DNA from: CACIIZ01 sp045565285
GTDB taxonomy: Bacteria > Pseudomonadota > Alphaproteobacteria > Rhodobacterales > Rhodobacteraceae
Direction: 5' to 3'
Length of the DNA stretch: 64,000 nucleotides
Assembly (NCBI GenBank): GCA_045565285.1
Contig: JBJLFR010000004.1
Coordinates: 41,083-105,082, forward strand
The position numbers were made by a program, and so were the translations under genes. Of this stretch, positions 18,876-27,982 are shown in pieces. Positions within the stretch are counted from its first letter, which is position 1. Each line of letters starts with the position of its first letter. Below the pieces are notes generated by a model, which was given only the letters and a program-made list of their open reading frames with translations, was not told the origin of the DNA and searched no databases.

Positions 18876-19572
18876 CTAAAAAAGAACGTCTAACTTCATC
18901 ATTTTTCATTAATTCTTTTCCAGTATCACTGAATCTATTAGAACCTTGTACTAAAACATATCCATAATCTGCTATAGAAAGTGCCTGTTTTGCATTTTGC
19001 TCAACGATTAAAATAGAAATTCCAGTATTAGATATTTCAGTTATTCTTTTAAAAAGCTCCTCCATTACAATAGGAGAAACACCAGCTGTCGGTTCATCTA
19101 GCATCAGAACTTTTGGATTTGTCATTAAAGCTCTTCCAACTGCTACTTGTTGCCTTTGACCTCCTGAAAGTTCCCCCGCAGGTTGCTTTTTTTTCTCATA
19201 AAGGACTGGAAACAAACTATATACACTTTCTAGTGTATATCTGAAATCATCATTTCTTATGAATGCACCCATTTCTAAATTTTCTTCAACAGTTAAAGAT
19301 ACAAATATATTATTATTTTGAGGAACGAAACCCATACCTTTCAAAACGCGTTCTTGAGGAGGTAAATTTGTAATATTAACTCCATCTAGGAAAACTTGTC
19401 CACTATACAAATTAATCATTCCGAATAGGGCTTTCATTGCAGTTGATTTACCAGCACCATTTGGACCAACAATTACAGCAACTTGTCCTTTTTCAACACT
19501 AATAGAACAATTATTTAAAATTTTTGAACTACCGTATCCACCATACATTTTTTCTCCACATAAAAAAGTCAT
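18868..19572 (-). CDS. livF: ABC transporter ATP-binding protein LivF
   Basis: This 234-residue ATPase has Walker A VGPNGAGKSTAMKAL, the Q-loop GFVPQNNNIF, the ABC signature LSGGQRQQVAVGRALM, Walker B VLMLDEPTAGVSP and the H-loop region ILIVEQNAKQAL. 'VEQN' at the switch region is characteristic of LivF. It begins on the base that ends livG and overlaps livH, so livG-livF-livH-livM form a tightly packed translational unit. Confidence 0.93.
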   Translation of the reverse strand: MTFLCGEKMYGGYGSSKILNNCSISVEKGQVAVIVGPNGAGKSTAMKALFGMINLYSGQVFLDGVNITNLPPQERVLKGMGFVPQNNNIFVSLTVEENLEMGAFIRNDDFRYTLESVYSLFPVLYEKKKQPAGELSGGQRQQVAVGRALMTNPKVLMLDEPTAGVSPIVMEELFKRITEISNTGISILIVEQNAKQALSIADYGYVLVQGSNRFSDTGKELMKNDEVRRSFLGG

Positions 19573-20351
19573 TATACTTTTTGTCCATTTTTATTGTTTT
19601 GTTTTCCAAGATACGCTTCAATAACTTCATCATTGTTTTTTATTTCATTCACACTTCCTTCAGCTAAAACTGAACCTTCTGCCATTACTGTAACCGATTT
19701 ACAAAGTCGTGAAATAAATTCCATATCATGCTCAATCATGCAAAATGTATATCCTTTATCTCTATTCAGCTTTAGAATTAACTCACCAATTTTATTAAGT
19801 AATGTTCTATTAACACCTGCACCAACCTCATCTAAAAACACAATCTTGGCATCTACCATCATAGTACGACCCAATTCCAACAATTTTTTCTGACCTCCAG
19901 AAAGATTCTTTGCTAACTCGCTACTAACATTTTCGAGTTCCAAGAATTGAATAACTTCATCTGCTTTTTTTTGAATTTCTTTTTCAAATTGTTTTACTTT
20001 AAAAGGGGAAAACCAACTATAATATAGATTTTCACCAGGTTGGTTTGAGGGTACCATTAAAAGGTTATCTCTTACTGTTAAAGTAGAAAATTCCTGAGAT
20101 ATTTGAAAAGTTCTTAATAGACCTTTATTGAATAGTTCATAAGGTTTCAGATTAGTTATATTTTCTCCATCTAAAAATATTTGTCCCGAAGATGGAGCTA
20201 TCATGCCTGCAATTATATTAAATAGCGTTGTTTTACCAGCACCATTTGGTCCTATTAAACCTTTTATAGTACCTTTTTCAACAGTAAAGGATGTTCCATT
20301 TACTGCTAATAAACCACCAAATTTTTTGTAAATATTTTTTAAGAGTAACAT
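19572..20351 (-). CDS. livG: ABC transporter ATP-binding protein LivG
   Basis: This 259-residue ATPase has Walker A IGPNGAGKTTLFNII, the signature NLSGGQKKLLELGRTMM and Walker B IVFLDEVGAGVN. The H-loop is FCMIEHDMEFI; 'EHDM' marks LivG rather than LivF. The LivG-specific extended middle region (residues about 85-140) is present. Walker B is followed by 'EVGAGVN' instead of the more common 'EPAAGLN'. ATG 20351 lies 9 bp beyond a strong hairpin that separates it from the upstream binding-protein gene. Confidence 0.93.
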   Translation of the reverse strand: MLLLKNIYKKFGGLLAVNGTSFTVEKGTIKGLIGPNGAGKTTLFNIIAGMIAPSSGQIFLDGENITNLKPYELFNKGLLRTFQISQEFSTLTVRDNLLMVPSNQPGENLYYSWFSPFKVKQFEKEIQKKADEVIQFLELENVSSELAKNLSGGQKKLLELGRTMMVDAKIVFLDEVGAGVNRTLLNKIGELILKLNRDKGYTFCMIEHDMEFISRLCKSVTVMAEGSVLAEGSVNEIKNNDEVIEAYLGKQNNKNGQKV

Positions 20352-20359
20352 TTTTTTTA

Positions 20360-20387
20360 GGCCTGACTTAAATTTATAAGTCAGGCC
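20360..20387 (-). promoter_or_regulatory. Intercistronic hairpin between binding protein and livG
   Basis: GGCCTGACTTA (20360-20370) and its exact complement TAAGTCAGGCC (20377-20387) form an 11-bp stem with a 6-nt loop. In the direction of transcription (minus strand) the stem is followed by TAAAAAAAA, not U, so it is not a standard intrinsic terminator. It more likely protects the upstream mRNA 3' end, giving more binding protein than permease, and it lies where the livG ribosome site would sit. Confidence 0.75.
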
Positions 20388-20401
20388 AATAATTATTTAA
20401 A

Positions 20402-21595
20402 TTATCTTATTTGAACAGTGGTCATTTCGTTGTCTTTAACTAGAATCTCCCTATAACTTCCTGATGATTCTCCTTCACCAATCAAAGTTACATCTGTAGC
20501 ACCAACATAGTCAATATCACCACCCTCAGCTAGTATTTTTAAAGCTTTTGCTAGTTCACCAGGCAGAATTTTTTCACCGGGTGCATTAGCAATATCAAAA
20601 ACTTTATCCTTAAATTTTTGACTTTCGCTACTTCCAGCTGCTTGCATCGCAAGTATTGTCATTGCAGCTGCATCATAGGAATAATCTGAGAATGGAGTAG
20701 CTTCAAAACCTGCTGCTTTAGCCATTTCTCCAAATAACTTAGAACCATCACTATCAGTTCCTGGTACTGTACCAATAGAACCATTCAAATCATCTCCAAT
20801 GGCTTTTACTAAACTAGGTCCAATCATCCCATCTGGTAGAAAAAAGTGATCAAATGCACCAGAGTCAAGAGAGGCTTGTATAATACCTTTTCCTCCTTGA
20901 TCAAGATATCCAGCAACTACAAGTATATCACCCCCTGCTTGTGCCAAAGCCGCAACTTCCGCACCATAATCTGCTTTACCATCTTCATGAGCAGCGACTA
21001 TATTTACTTTGCCACCACCAGCTTTAAAGTTATTCTCAATGCTATCAGCTAATCCTTTTCCGTAGTCATTATTTGTATAAGTCATAGCGATACTTTTATA
21101 ACCCTTTTCTTTTAATAAATCTGCAATAACTTGTCCCTGCCTTGCATCCGAAGGCGAAGCTCTAAAAAATAGTCCATTATCTTTCATATCACTAAGAGCA
21201 GGAGAAGTTGCTGATGGTGAAAATAATACTATACCTTTTGGCATTGCTACGTTTTGAAGCACTGAAATTGTAACACCAGAACAAAGTGCACCTACTATAG
21301 AACTCACTTTTTCAGAAGTTATAAGTCTTTCTGCAGCAGCTTGTGCTTCAGGTTTTTTCACACAGGTAGAGTCTGCTCTTACTGGAACTATTTTTGAACC
21401 ATGCCCAGCATGTCTCAAAAACTCTCCAGAATCTGAGGCTTCTTTAAAAGCTAATTCAGCCCCATTGGCCATATTTGGAGCAAGAGATTCTGCTGGTCCA
21501 GTAAATCCAAGTAGAACTCCAATTTTAACTTCATCAGCTGTTAAAGGCGATGCCAATGCTATTATACTGATGAATGTAACAATAAGTCTTTTCAT
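20402..21595 (-). CDS. ABC transporter substrate-binding protein, branched-chain amino acid type
   Basis: This 397-residue periplasmic binding protein is the first gene of the importer operon. It has a signal peptide of about 20 residues (cleavage near ASPLTADEVK). The Peripla_BP_6 features are KIGVLLGFTGPAESLAP, SIVGALCSGVTISVLQNVAMP, FFRASPSDARQGQVIADLL, TYTNNDYGKGLAD and, at the C terminus, GDIDYVGATDV. Its 'FTGP' and 'G(A/S)LCSG' contexts resemble amino-acid binders, but the ligand is not certain. Codon use is more G+C-rich than in the permeases, as expected for a highly expressed gene. The 140 bp upstream should hold the operon promoter. Confidence 0.92.
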   Translation of the reverse strand: MKRLIVTFISIIALASPLTADEVKIGVLLGFTGPAESLAPNMANGAELAFKEASDSGEFLRHAGHGSKIVPVRADSTCVKKPEAQAAAERLITSEKVSSIVGALCSGVTISVLQNVAMPKGIVLFSPSATSPALSDMKDNGLFFRASPSDARQGQVIADLLKEKGYKSIAMTYTNNDYGKGLADSIENNFKAGGGKVNIVAAHEDGKADYGAEVAALAQAGGDILVVAGYLDQGGKGIIQASLDSGAFDHFFLPDGMIGPSLVKAIGDDLNGSIGTVPGTDSDGSKLFGEMAKAAGFEATPFSDYSYDAAAMTILAMQAAGSSESQKFKDKVFDIANAPGEKILPGELAKALKILAEGGDIDYVGATDVTLIGEGESSGSYREILVKDNEMTTVQIR

Positions 21596-21738
21596 TTATG
21601 TCTCCCATTCGTTAAATAAGGTCTGCAAGGAATCAAGTTATATTATTTTATATCTAATTACAATTGAACCAATCTTAGAAATCAGAAATAATTAGCCAAA
21701 TCCTTTTTTTTATCTTAAAACTAAAGACAAATTTAAGT

Positions 21739-23220
21739 TTATAAAAATTTTTGGATTAAATTTTGCCAACCATAATATAAATCTTCGGATTCATTCTTTG
21801 TTATTTTTGGATTAAATCTTATATCTCTATCCCACTGTTTAGAAAAATTTTTAATATCCGGGTAAACATCAGCTTTAAATCCTGCTAACCAAGCAGCTCC
21901 CAAGGCCGTTGTTTCTAAAAAAACAGGTCGATCAACTGGTGCTTGTAAAATATTCGATAAATTTTGCATTGTCCAATCAGACGCTGACATTCCACCATCA
22001 ACTCGCAGAATTAGATTTTCTTTTGATAAATTAAAATCTAAATACATAGCATTTATCAAATCAAGTGATTGATATGCTATGCTTTCTAGAGCTGCTTTTA
22101 TAATTTCATTTTGCCCAGTATTTCTATTCAAACCAAAGATGGCTCCTCTTGCATTAGGTTTCCAATATGGTGCCCCTAGACCAGTAAATGCTGGAATGAA
22201 ATAAAGTCTTTGTTCTTTATCTGCTTTTTCAGCTAAAAAGCTACTTTCATTAGCTGATTTCATAAATTTCATTTCATCCCTAAGCCATTGAACTACTGCT
22301 CCTGCAACAAATATTGAACCTTCGAGTGCATAAGTATTTTCATTATTTAACCTGTATGCAATAGTTGTCAGCATATTGTTTTTACTATAAATAATCTCAG
22401 AACCAGTATTTAAAAGTGCAAAACATCCAGTTCCATATGTAGACTTAATCATCCCAGGATTAAAACATGCCTGACCAATAGTTGCTGCTTGTTGATCTCC
22501 AGCAACACCCAGAATGGGTATCGTTGAACCAAATATATTTTTATCAACTTCTCCAAAAAAATCTGATGAATCTAATACTTTAGGTAACATATTCGTTGGA
22601 ATTTTCATTAAATTACAGATTTCTTCATCCCATTTATGATCTTTTATATTAAATAGCATAGTACGAGATGCATTAGTTGCATCGGTAACATGTGATTTTC
22701 CTCCAGTAAGTTTCCAAATTAAATATGTGTCAACTGTTCCAAAAATAATCTCACCATTTTTTGCTTTAGTAAAACCATCTGGTATATTATTAAGGATCCA
22801 ATGAAGTTTAGTTGAAGAAAAATAAGGGTCTAAAAGCAGGCCAGTTTTATTTTTTATCATTTCTTCTAAGGATTGATCTTTAAGTATTTTACAAAAATCA
22901 CTTGTTCTTCTATCTTGCCAGACAATTGCATTAGTTGGACATTTTCCAGTTTTGGAATCCCAAACAAGTGTTGTTTCCCTTTGATTGGCTATACCAATTG
23001 CAGCAACCTTATCTGGAGTTAAATTTGATTTTTTTAAAACTTCTTTAAAGGTAGATACTGTTGTATTCCATAAGTCTTCTGGATCATGCTCAACCCAACC
23101 TGAATGAGGAAAATATTGTTTGAATTCTGTTTGAGAAATATTAACAGTCTTCATATTTTGATCAAATAAAATACATCTGGTAGAAGTTGTTCCTTGATCG
23201 ATTGATACAATGTAAGACAT
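21739..23220 (-). CDS. glpK: Glycerol kinase
   Basis: This 493-residue FGGY kinase converts glycerol to sn-glycerol 3-phosphate. It begins with IDQGTTSTRCILFD (phosphate loop) and has IANQRETTLVWD, AIVWQDRRTSDFC (substrate Arg/Glu contacts), DATNASRTMLFNI, GDQQAA.IGQACF, STYGTGCFALLNTG and RVDGGMSASDWTMQ. The length is normal for GlpK. It lies 30 bp downstream of glpD, giving the operon order glpD-glpK. No glpF or glpR is adjacent, so regulation and uptake must be provided from elsewhere. The MIP channel at 60985 looks like an arsenite-type aquaporin rather than GlpF. Confidence 0.96.
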   Translation of the reverse strand: MSYIVSIDQGTTSTRCILFDQNMKTVNISQTEFKQYFPHSGWVEHDPEDLWNTTVSTFKEVLKKSNLTPDKVAAIGIANQRETTLVWDSKTGKCPTNAIVWQDRRTSDFCKILKDQSLEEMIKNKTGLLLDPYFSSTKLHWILNNIPDGFTKAKNGEIIFGTVDTYLIWKLTGGKSHVTDATNASRTMLFNIKDHKWDEEICNLMKIPTNMLPKVLDSSDFFGEVDKNIFGSTIPILGVAGDQQAATIGQACFNPGMIKSTYGTGCFALLNTGSEIIYSKNNMLTTIAYRLNNENTYALEGSIFVAGAVVQWLRDEMKFMKSANESSFLAEKADKEQRLYFIPAFTGLGAPYWKPNARGAIFGLNRNTGQNEIIKAALESIAYQSLDLINAMYLDFNLSKENLILRVDGGMSASDWTMQNLSNILQAPVDRPVFLETTALGAAWLAGFKADVYPDIKNFSKQWDRDIRFNPKITKNESEDLYYGWQNLIQKFL

Positions 23221-23250
23221 TTATTTACCTGCTATATTGATTCTTTGAAT

Positions 23251-24756
23251 TTAAATTCTTGATTCTATCCATTTTTTTAATTTATTTTTCTCAGTCTCAC
23301 TAAATTTTAACCCAAGTTTAGTCCTTCTCCATAAAATATCATCCGCTGAATTTGCAAATTCATTCTTTAAAAGCCAGTTTACCTCTTTTTCTGTTAAAGA
23401 GTGACCAAACTCAATACCTAAATCTTTTTTGGATTTTACTTTTTTAAAAATTTGATCACTTAATGTTCCATAATATTTGATCAATCTATTAGCCCAATTT
23501 TTATCCAAAAAAGGATATTTTTTTTGCAAATTAATAATTAGTTTATCTTTTTCATTAATTAAAAAATCTCCCCCTGGAAGAGGTTTTTTCATAGTCCAGT
23601 CATCGCCCATTTTGGGAAAAACACTTTTTAACTTTAATAGTACATTTTCAGATAATTTTCTAAACGTCGTAAGTTTTCCACCATAAATTGTAAGTAATGG
23701 TAAATCATCTATATATTCTAAGTTTAAAACATAATCTCTTGTAATAGAGGAAATATTCTTTTTATTTTGATTTTTTTTGTTGTAAAGTGGCCTTACTCCA
23801 GAAAAACTTGAAATTATATGATCAGTTTTAAGATTAAAGCTAAAATAGTTATTGATAAAATTTAATAAGTATTTTTTTTCTTCGTCTGAACATTTGGGGG
23901 TTGAGTTTATGTTTTGATGAAAAACCTCTGTTGTACCAATAAGACTAAACTCATCTTGAAAAGGAATAATGAAAATAATTCTTCCATCTTTACCTGTTAG
24001 AAAAAAAGCTAGATTGTGATCAAATAATTTATCAACTACTAAATGACTACCTTTTACTAATTTAGTGGAATAAGTATCTTTCAAATCGACATATTCATTA
24101 ATATTGTCAACCCAAGGACCAGAAGCATTGATAATGCATTTACAAAAATGTTCATGAATCTCACCTTTATTATTTTTTGTGATGACATTCCATAATTTTC
24201 CTTTTTTTGAAAAGTTAATTACTTTTGTATGTGTAAGAATATTTGCCCCATTTTTTTTGGCATCAACTGCATTTAAAATAACCAACCTAGAATCTTCAAC
24301 CCAGCAATCTGAATAAATATAGGCTTTTTTAAATTTAGATTTTAAAAATAAACTTAAGCTTGAATTTTGAAGTCTTATTGATTTGGTTCTTGGTAAGATA
24401 GAATTTCCTGCAATATAATCATAAATAAATAATCCACATCTTATAAAAAAATTATTTATTCTAAGACGCTCTAAAGGAATAATAAAACGCATAGGCCAAC
24501 AAATATGAGGCATTATTTTAAGCAAAACATCACGCTCTTTTAAAGATTCCTTAACTAATTTAAAGTCAAAATACTTTAAATATCTTAAACCACCGTGGAT
24601 TAGTTTTGTTGACGCTGATGAAGTACCACTTGCAAGATCATTCATTTCTGCCAAACAAACATTCAGACCTCTACCAGAAGCATCTCTTGCAATGCCACAA
24701 CCATTTATTCCTCCCCCAATTATGAAAATATCATATATCAAATTTTTTTTAGACAA
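23251..24756 (-). CDS. glpD: Aerobic glycerol-3-phosphate dehydrogenase
   Basis: This 501-residue FAD enzyme oxidises glycerol 3-phosphate to dihydroxyacetone phosphate and feeds electrons to ubiquinone. It has the N-terminal FAD loop IIGGGINGCGIARDASGRGL, the GlpD signature SGTSSASTKLIHGGLRYL, CIINASGPWVDN, GRIIFIIPFQDEFSLIGTTE and LLTIYGGKLTTFRKLSE. It has no membrane segments, consistent with a peripheral inner-membrane enzyme. It is co-directional with glpK. The 165 bp upstream (24757-24921) is shared with the divergent Gfo/Idh gene and should contain both promoters. Confidence 0.96.
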   Translation of the reverse strand: MSKKNLIYDIFIIGGGINGCGIARDASGRGLNVCLAEMNDLASGTSSASTKLIHGGLRYLKYFDFKLVKESLKERDVLLKIMPHICWPMRFIIPLERLRINNFFIRCGLFIYDYIAGNSILPRTKSIRLQNSSLSLFLKSKFKKAYIYSDCWVEDSRLVILNAVDAKKNGANILTHTKVINFSKKGKLWNVITKNNKGEIHEHFCKCIINASGPWVDNINEYVDLKDTYSTKLVKGSHLVVDKLFDHNLAFFLTGKDGRIIFIIPFQDEFSLIGTTEVFHQNINSTPKCSDEEKKYLLNFINNYFSFNLKTDHIISSFSGVRPLYNKKNQNKKNISSITRDYVLNLEYIDDLPLLTIYGGKLTTFRKLSENVLLKLKSVFPKMGDDWTMKKPLPGGDFLINEKDKLIINLQKKYPFLDKNWANRLIKYYGTLSDQIFKKVKSKKDLGIEFGHSLTEKEVNWLLKNEFANSADDILWRRTKLGLKFSETEKNKLKKWIESRI

Positions 24757-24921
24757 TTAATTAGCTCATATGTGTTTTATCAAATTTGATTAAGGATTAT
24801 AAATTTTATTTATGGAGAACAAGCTTTAATCGAACTTTATAATATAAAATAATGATTTAATGTTGAATTTTATATAAATTTAGATAATTAGGTAAATATA
24901 ACTATTTTAAAGTCATTTATT

Positions 24922-25962
24922 ATGAAAATTGCTGTTATTGGTGCAGGTTTAGCAGGAAAACAACATATCAATACAATCTTAAAAAATAAAAATTGTGAGT
25001 TAGGCCTAATAGTTGACCCTAGCCAAGAAGCTTATGAACTTTCAAAAAAACTAAATATTCAAAATTTCTCTAGTATTCAATCAGCACTTGATAAAGCTAA
25101 GCCAGATGGAGCAATAATTTGTACGCCTAATTCAGATCATAAAGAACATGCAGAATTATTTTTAAACAAAAAAATACCGGTTCTTATTGAAAAACCATTA
25201 TCATCAGATATTGAAAGTGCTTTGGAAATAGTTATGCATGCAAAAAAACAAAATGTTCAAATCTTAACTGGACATCACAGAAGACATAATAAAATTATTA
25301 AAAAAGTGAAGGAAAAAATAAAATTAGGAGATTTAGGTAAAATTGTAGCTACTCAAGCAACTTGCTGGTTATTTAAACCTGATAATTATTTTAATTCTTG
25401 GAGAAAATCTTTAGCTGGTGGTCCAGTTTTAATTAATTTAGTTCATGATATTGATCTAATGCGTTATTTAATTGGGGATATAGAATGTGTTCAAAGTTTT
25501 CATTCCAATTCCGTTAGAGGTGGTAATACAGAAGATACTGCTGTTGTAATATTAAAGTTTAAAAATGGAGCATTGGGAACTTTATCAATATCCGACACTA
25601 TTATAAGCCCTTGGAGTTGGGAACTCACATCCAAGGAAAATCCTATTTATCCCTTTCAAAAGGAACCTTGTTATTGGATAGGAGGAACACATGGTTCTTT
25701 AGAGATACCACAAACAAAAGTTTGGAAAAGTATTGAAAATAGAAGCTGGTGGGAACCTATTACCAGTCATGAAGACAAATTAGATAAATCCCAAAATAAT
25801 CCCTTAAATGAACAATTAAATAATTTTTTAGGTGTTATTGAAAAAAAAGAAGATCCTATCTGCTCAGGAATAGATGGCTTAAATACACTGGCAGTTATTG
25901 AAGCAATTAAATTAGCTGCTAAAACAAGAAAAGTAGTTAAGACAGAAACATTTATGAAATAA
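24922..25962 (+). CDS. Gfo/Idh/MocA-family oxidoreductase
   Basis: This 346-residue NAD(P)-dependent dehydrogenase has an N-terminal Rossmann fold (AVIGAGLAGKQHINTI), the family signature VLIEKPLSSDIESA with the catalytic EKP, and HHRRHNKII. The C-terminal alpha/beta domain contains GGPVLINLVHDIDLMRYL, with the conserved Asp-Ile-Asp following His. Members act on sugars, inositol or other polyols. The substrate is unknown and no sugar transporter lies nearby. TerC follows at 49 bp on the same strand. Confidence 0.87.
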   Translation: MKIAVIGAGLAGKQHINTILKNKNCELGLIVDPSQEAYELSKKLNIQNFSSIQSALDKAKPDGAIICTPNSDHKEHAELFLNKKIPVLIEKPLSSDIESALEIVMHAKKQNVQILTGHHRRHNKIIKKVKEKIKLGDLGKIVATQATCWLFKPDNYFNSWRKSLAGGPVLINLVHDIDLMRYLIGDIECVQSFHSNSVRGGNTEDTAVVILKFKNGALGTLSISDTIISPWSWELTSKENPIYPFQKEPCYWIGGTHGSLEIPQTKVWKSIENRSWWEPITSHEDKLDKSQNNPLNEQLNNFLGVIEKKEDPICSGIDGLNTLAVIEAIKLAAKTRKVVKTETFMK

Positions 25963-26010
25963 AAACTAAAAATTAGCATAAAAATTCAAAAATAGATAAT
26001 ATGGTTCATT

Positions 26011-26619
26011 ATGAATGATCAAATTTTAAATATTATTCAAATTTTATTTGCCGATATAATTTTATCTGGTGATAATGCATTAATAATAGGAATGGCAGCT
26101 TCTGGTCTTTCACCTGAACTAAGAAGAAAGGCATTTATATTAGGAATAGCATTAGCGGCTTTTTTTAGAATATTTTTTGCTATTATAGCAACTTATTTAA
26201 TAGAGATACCTGGTATTTTATTTTTTGGAGGGTTGCTTTTATATTTTGTATGTTGGAGATTTTATAAAGAATTAAGACAAACTGTAAGAGATAGTTACAA
26301 AACTGATACTGACAATCAAAAATTATCAACCAATGAAAATAAAAAATTAATAAATGCCCTTCTTACAATTACCATAGCTGATATATCTATGTCTATTGAT
26401 AATGTACTTGCAGTGGCAGCTATTGCTAGGGAAGACAGAGTTCTTCTTATTTTTGGTCTAGTACTTGCGATAGTTTTTATGGCATTTTTTGCAACAATAA
26501 TTATGAAAATCCTTACAAAATATAAATGGGTTTCATGGCTTGGTTTATTATTTTTAATATATCTATCAACAGAAATGGTTATTGACGGATTTCCTGGATT
26601 TTATGAACTTTTAAAATAG
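26011..26619 (+). CDS. TerC/YjbE-family integral membrane protein
   Basis: This 202-residue protein has about six to seven hydrophobic helices and duplicated acidic motifs inside the membrane: LFADIILSGDNALIIGMA near residue 13 and IADISMSIDNVLAVAAIA near residue 120. These S(G/I)DN motifs define the TerC superfamily, which is implicated in metal (manganese/calcium) export, including partnership with secreted enzymes. The family assignment is firm; the ion is not known. The ATG follows ATATGGTTC and no clear Shine-Dalgarno sequence is seen. Confidence 0.88.
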   Translation: MNDQILNIIQILFADIILSGDNALIIGMAASGLSPELRRKAFILGIALAAFFRIFFAIIATYLIEIPGILFFGGLLLYFVCWRFYKELRQTVRDSYKTDTDNQKLSTNENKKLINALLTITIADISMSIDNVLAVAAIAREDRVLLIFGLVLAIVFMAFFATIIMKILTKYKWVSWLGLLFLIYLSTEMVIDGFPGFYELLK

Positions 26620-26643
26620 AAAAAGTATAAGTTTTTTTATAAA

Positions 26644-26961
26644 CTAATTATCAATGTTTATATATATAACATCTTCAATAACTTTTACTTCATAAGTTTT
26701 TAAGTCCTCACATGCAGGAGATCTGACTGCTTTACCTGTCTTATAGTTGAACTGACCATTATGCATTGGACATTCGATAATATCATCCATAACAAGGCCA
26801 TCCTCAAGATGAATATGCTCATGAGTACAAATACCGTCAGTACAAAAAAATTCTTCATTTGGGCTACAATAAATAGCGAATGTTTTATTTTCAAAATCAA
26901 AGCGAATTAAATCTTCCACTTCTATTTCTTCTTTTTTACAAACTTTTATCCAATTAACCAT
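26644..26961 (-). CDS. Rieske-type [2Fe-2S] ferredoxin
   Basis: This is a 105-residue, single-domain Rieske protein with no membrane anchor. The cluster ligands are CTHEHIHL (Cys-x-His) and CPMHNGQF (Cys-x2-His), separated by 15 residues. It therefore resembles the ferredoxin components of ring-hydroxylating oxygenases and MocE/NirD-like proteins. No oxygenase or reductase lies beside it, so its electron partner is unknown. It is preceded on the same strand by a DMT exporter gene ending 56 bp upstream. Confidence 0.88.
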   Translation of the reverse strand: MVNWIKVCKKEEIEVEDLIRFDFENKTFAIYCSPNEEFFCTDGICTHEHIHLEDGLVMDDIIECPMHNGQFNYKTGKAVRSPACEDLKTYEVKVIEDVIYINIDN

Positions 26962-27016
26962 TATAGACCTGTAAATTAAATTATTTTATTTAAAATGTGA
27001 AAGATATACTCTTTTT

Positions 27017-27952
27017 TTACTTTTTAAAATTACTCAATATTTTCTTTGATTTAATACCTTCCCTCCAAACAATAATTAGACCAGCACCTACAATACCTAA
27101 AATCCCAGGGAATAATTTATCAAATGGCCATTCTGAAAAGAAAATCCAACCAAGTGCAAAAGCAATAGGTAGTCCAAAATATTCAAATGGTGCAATTAAA
27201 CTTGGTTCTGTTAGCCTATACCCCCAAATCAAAAAAATTACTCCAGTTCCCCCTGTAAAACCTATGATTGCTAATAGAAACAAATCATAAAAAGAGCTGA
27301 TATAACTAAAAGATAATGAAAATCCACAAATGAAAATTGCTGCTATTAAAGTAGTTGATTGTGTATAAAGTTGAATATTGGTTGTATGAACTTCTTTTGG
27401 AAAGAGTTTTACTAGAACACTGGATAAAGCGTATCCAAAAGCAGCTCCAAGGGGAAGTAAAGCGTAAATTGAAAAAATATCTGAACCTGGTCTTACAATT
27501 ATTACTATTCCTAAAAACCCTAATAAAACGGCAGACCATCTCCAATAACCAACTGCATTCCCAAGTATTGGAACAGATAGAGCAGTTAAGAAAATTGGTG
27601 TAGAAAATACAAGAGTGGCTGCTGTTGCATACTCTAAGTTCATAATTGATAAATAAAAGCAACTTTGAGCAAATACTATGCTTAGACCTCGCCCTATGGA
27701 AATTAATTTATGATTAAAATTAAAGGTATTTTTTTTAGCTCTAAAATTGCAAGCAATAAATAAGTATATAAGCAAAGGAAATAGTCCAAAAAAATTTCTT
27801 GCAACTGCGTACTGCATTACTGAATATTTATCATTCATTGATTTAATAATAATGCCCATAATATCCAATAAAAAAATTCCAATAAACACAAAAATGATAG
27901 CTTTTTCTAAAGAACTAAGGCTTTTTTTTTTCAAAATTAAGAAATTAATCAT
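27017..27952 (-). CDS. EamA/DMT-family membrane transporter
   Basis: This 311-residue protein has ten predicted membrane helices in two EamA repeats. The first contains QYAVARNFFGLFPLLIYLF and ATAATLVFSTPIFLTALSVPILG. The second has LTEPSLIAPFEYFGLPIAFALGWIFFSEWP, named in parts. The pattern resembles the RhaT/S-adenosylmethionine-type DMT group, but the substrate is unknown. It is divergent from the FAD oxidase at 27983, so it may belong functionally with the amino-acid island, for example as a product exporter. Confidence 0.85.
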   Translation of the reverse strand: MINFLILKKKSLSSLEKAIIFVFIGIFLLDIMGIIIKSMNDKYSVMQYAVARNFFGLFPLLIYLFIACNFRAKKNTFNFNHKLISIGRGLSIVFAQSCFYLSIMNLEYATAATLVFSTPIFLTALSVPILGNAVGYWRWSAVLLGFLGIVIIVRPGSDIFSIYALLPLGAAFGYALSSVLVKLFPKEVHTTNIQLYTQSTTLIAAIFICGFSLSFSYISSFYDLFLLAIIGFTGGTGVIFLIWGYRLTEPSLIAPFEYFGLPIAFALGWIFFSEWPFDKLFPGILGIVGAGLIIVWREGIKSKKILSNFKK

Positions 27953-27982
27953 TGTTTCTATTTATAGTTAAAAATAAAGTTT

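Noticed and set aside
20351..20387. Hairpin with an adjacent T8 as an intrinsic terminator
   Set aside because: The T-run lies on the wrong side: in the direction of the operon (minus strand) the hairpin is followed by A residues.
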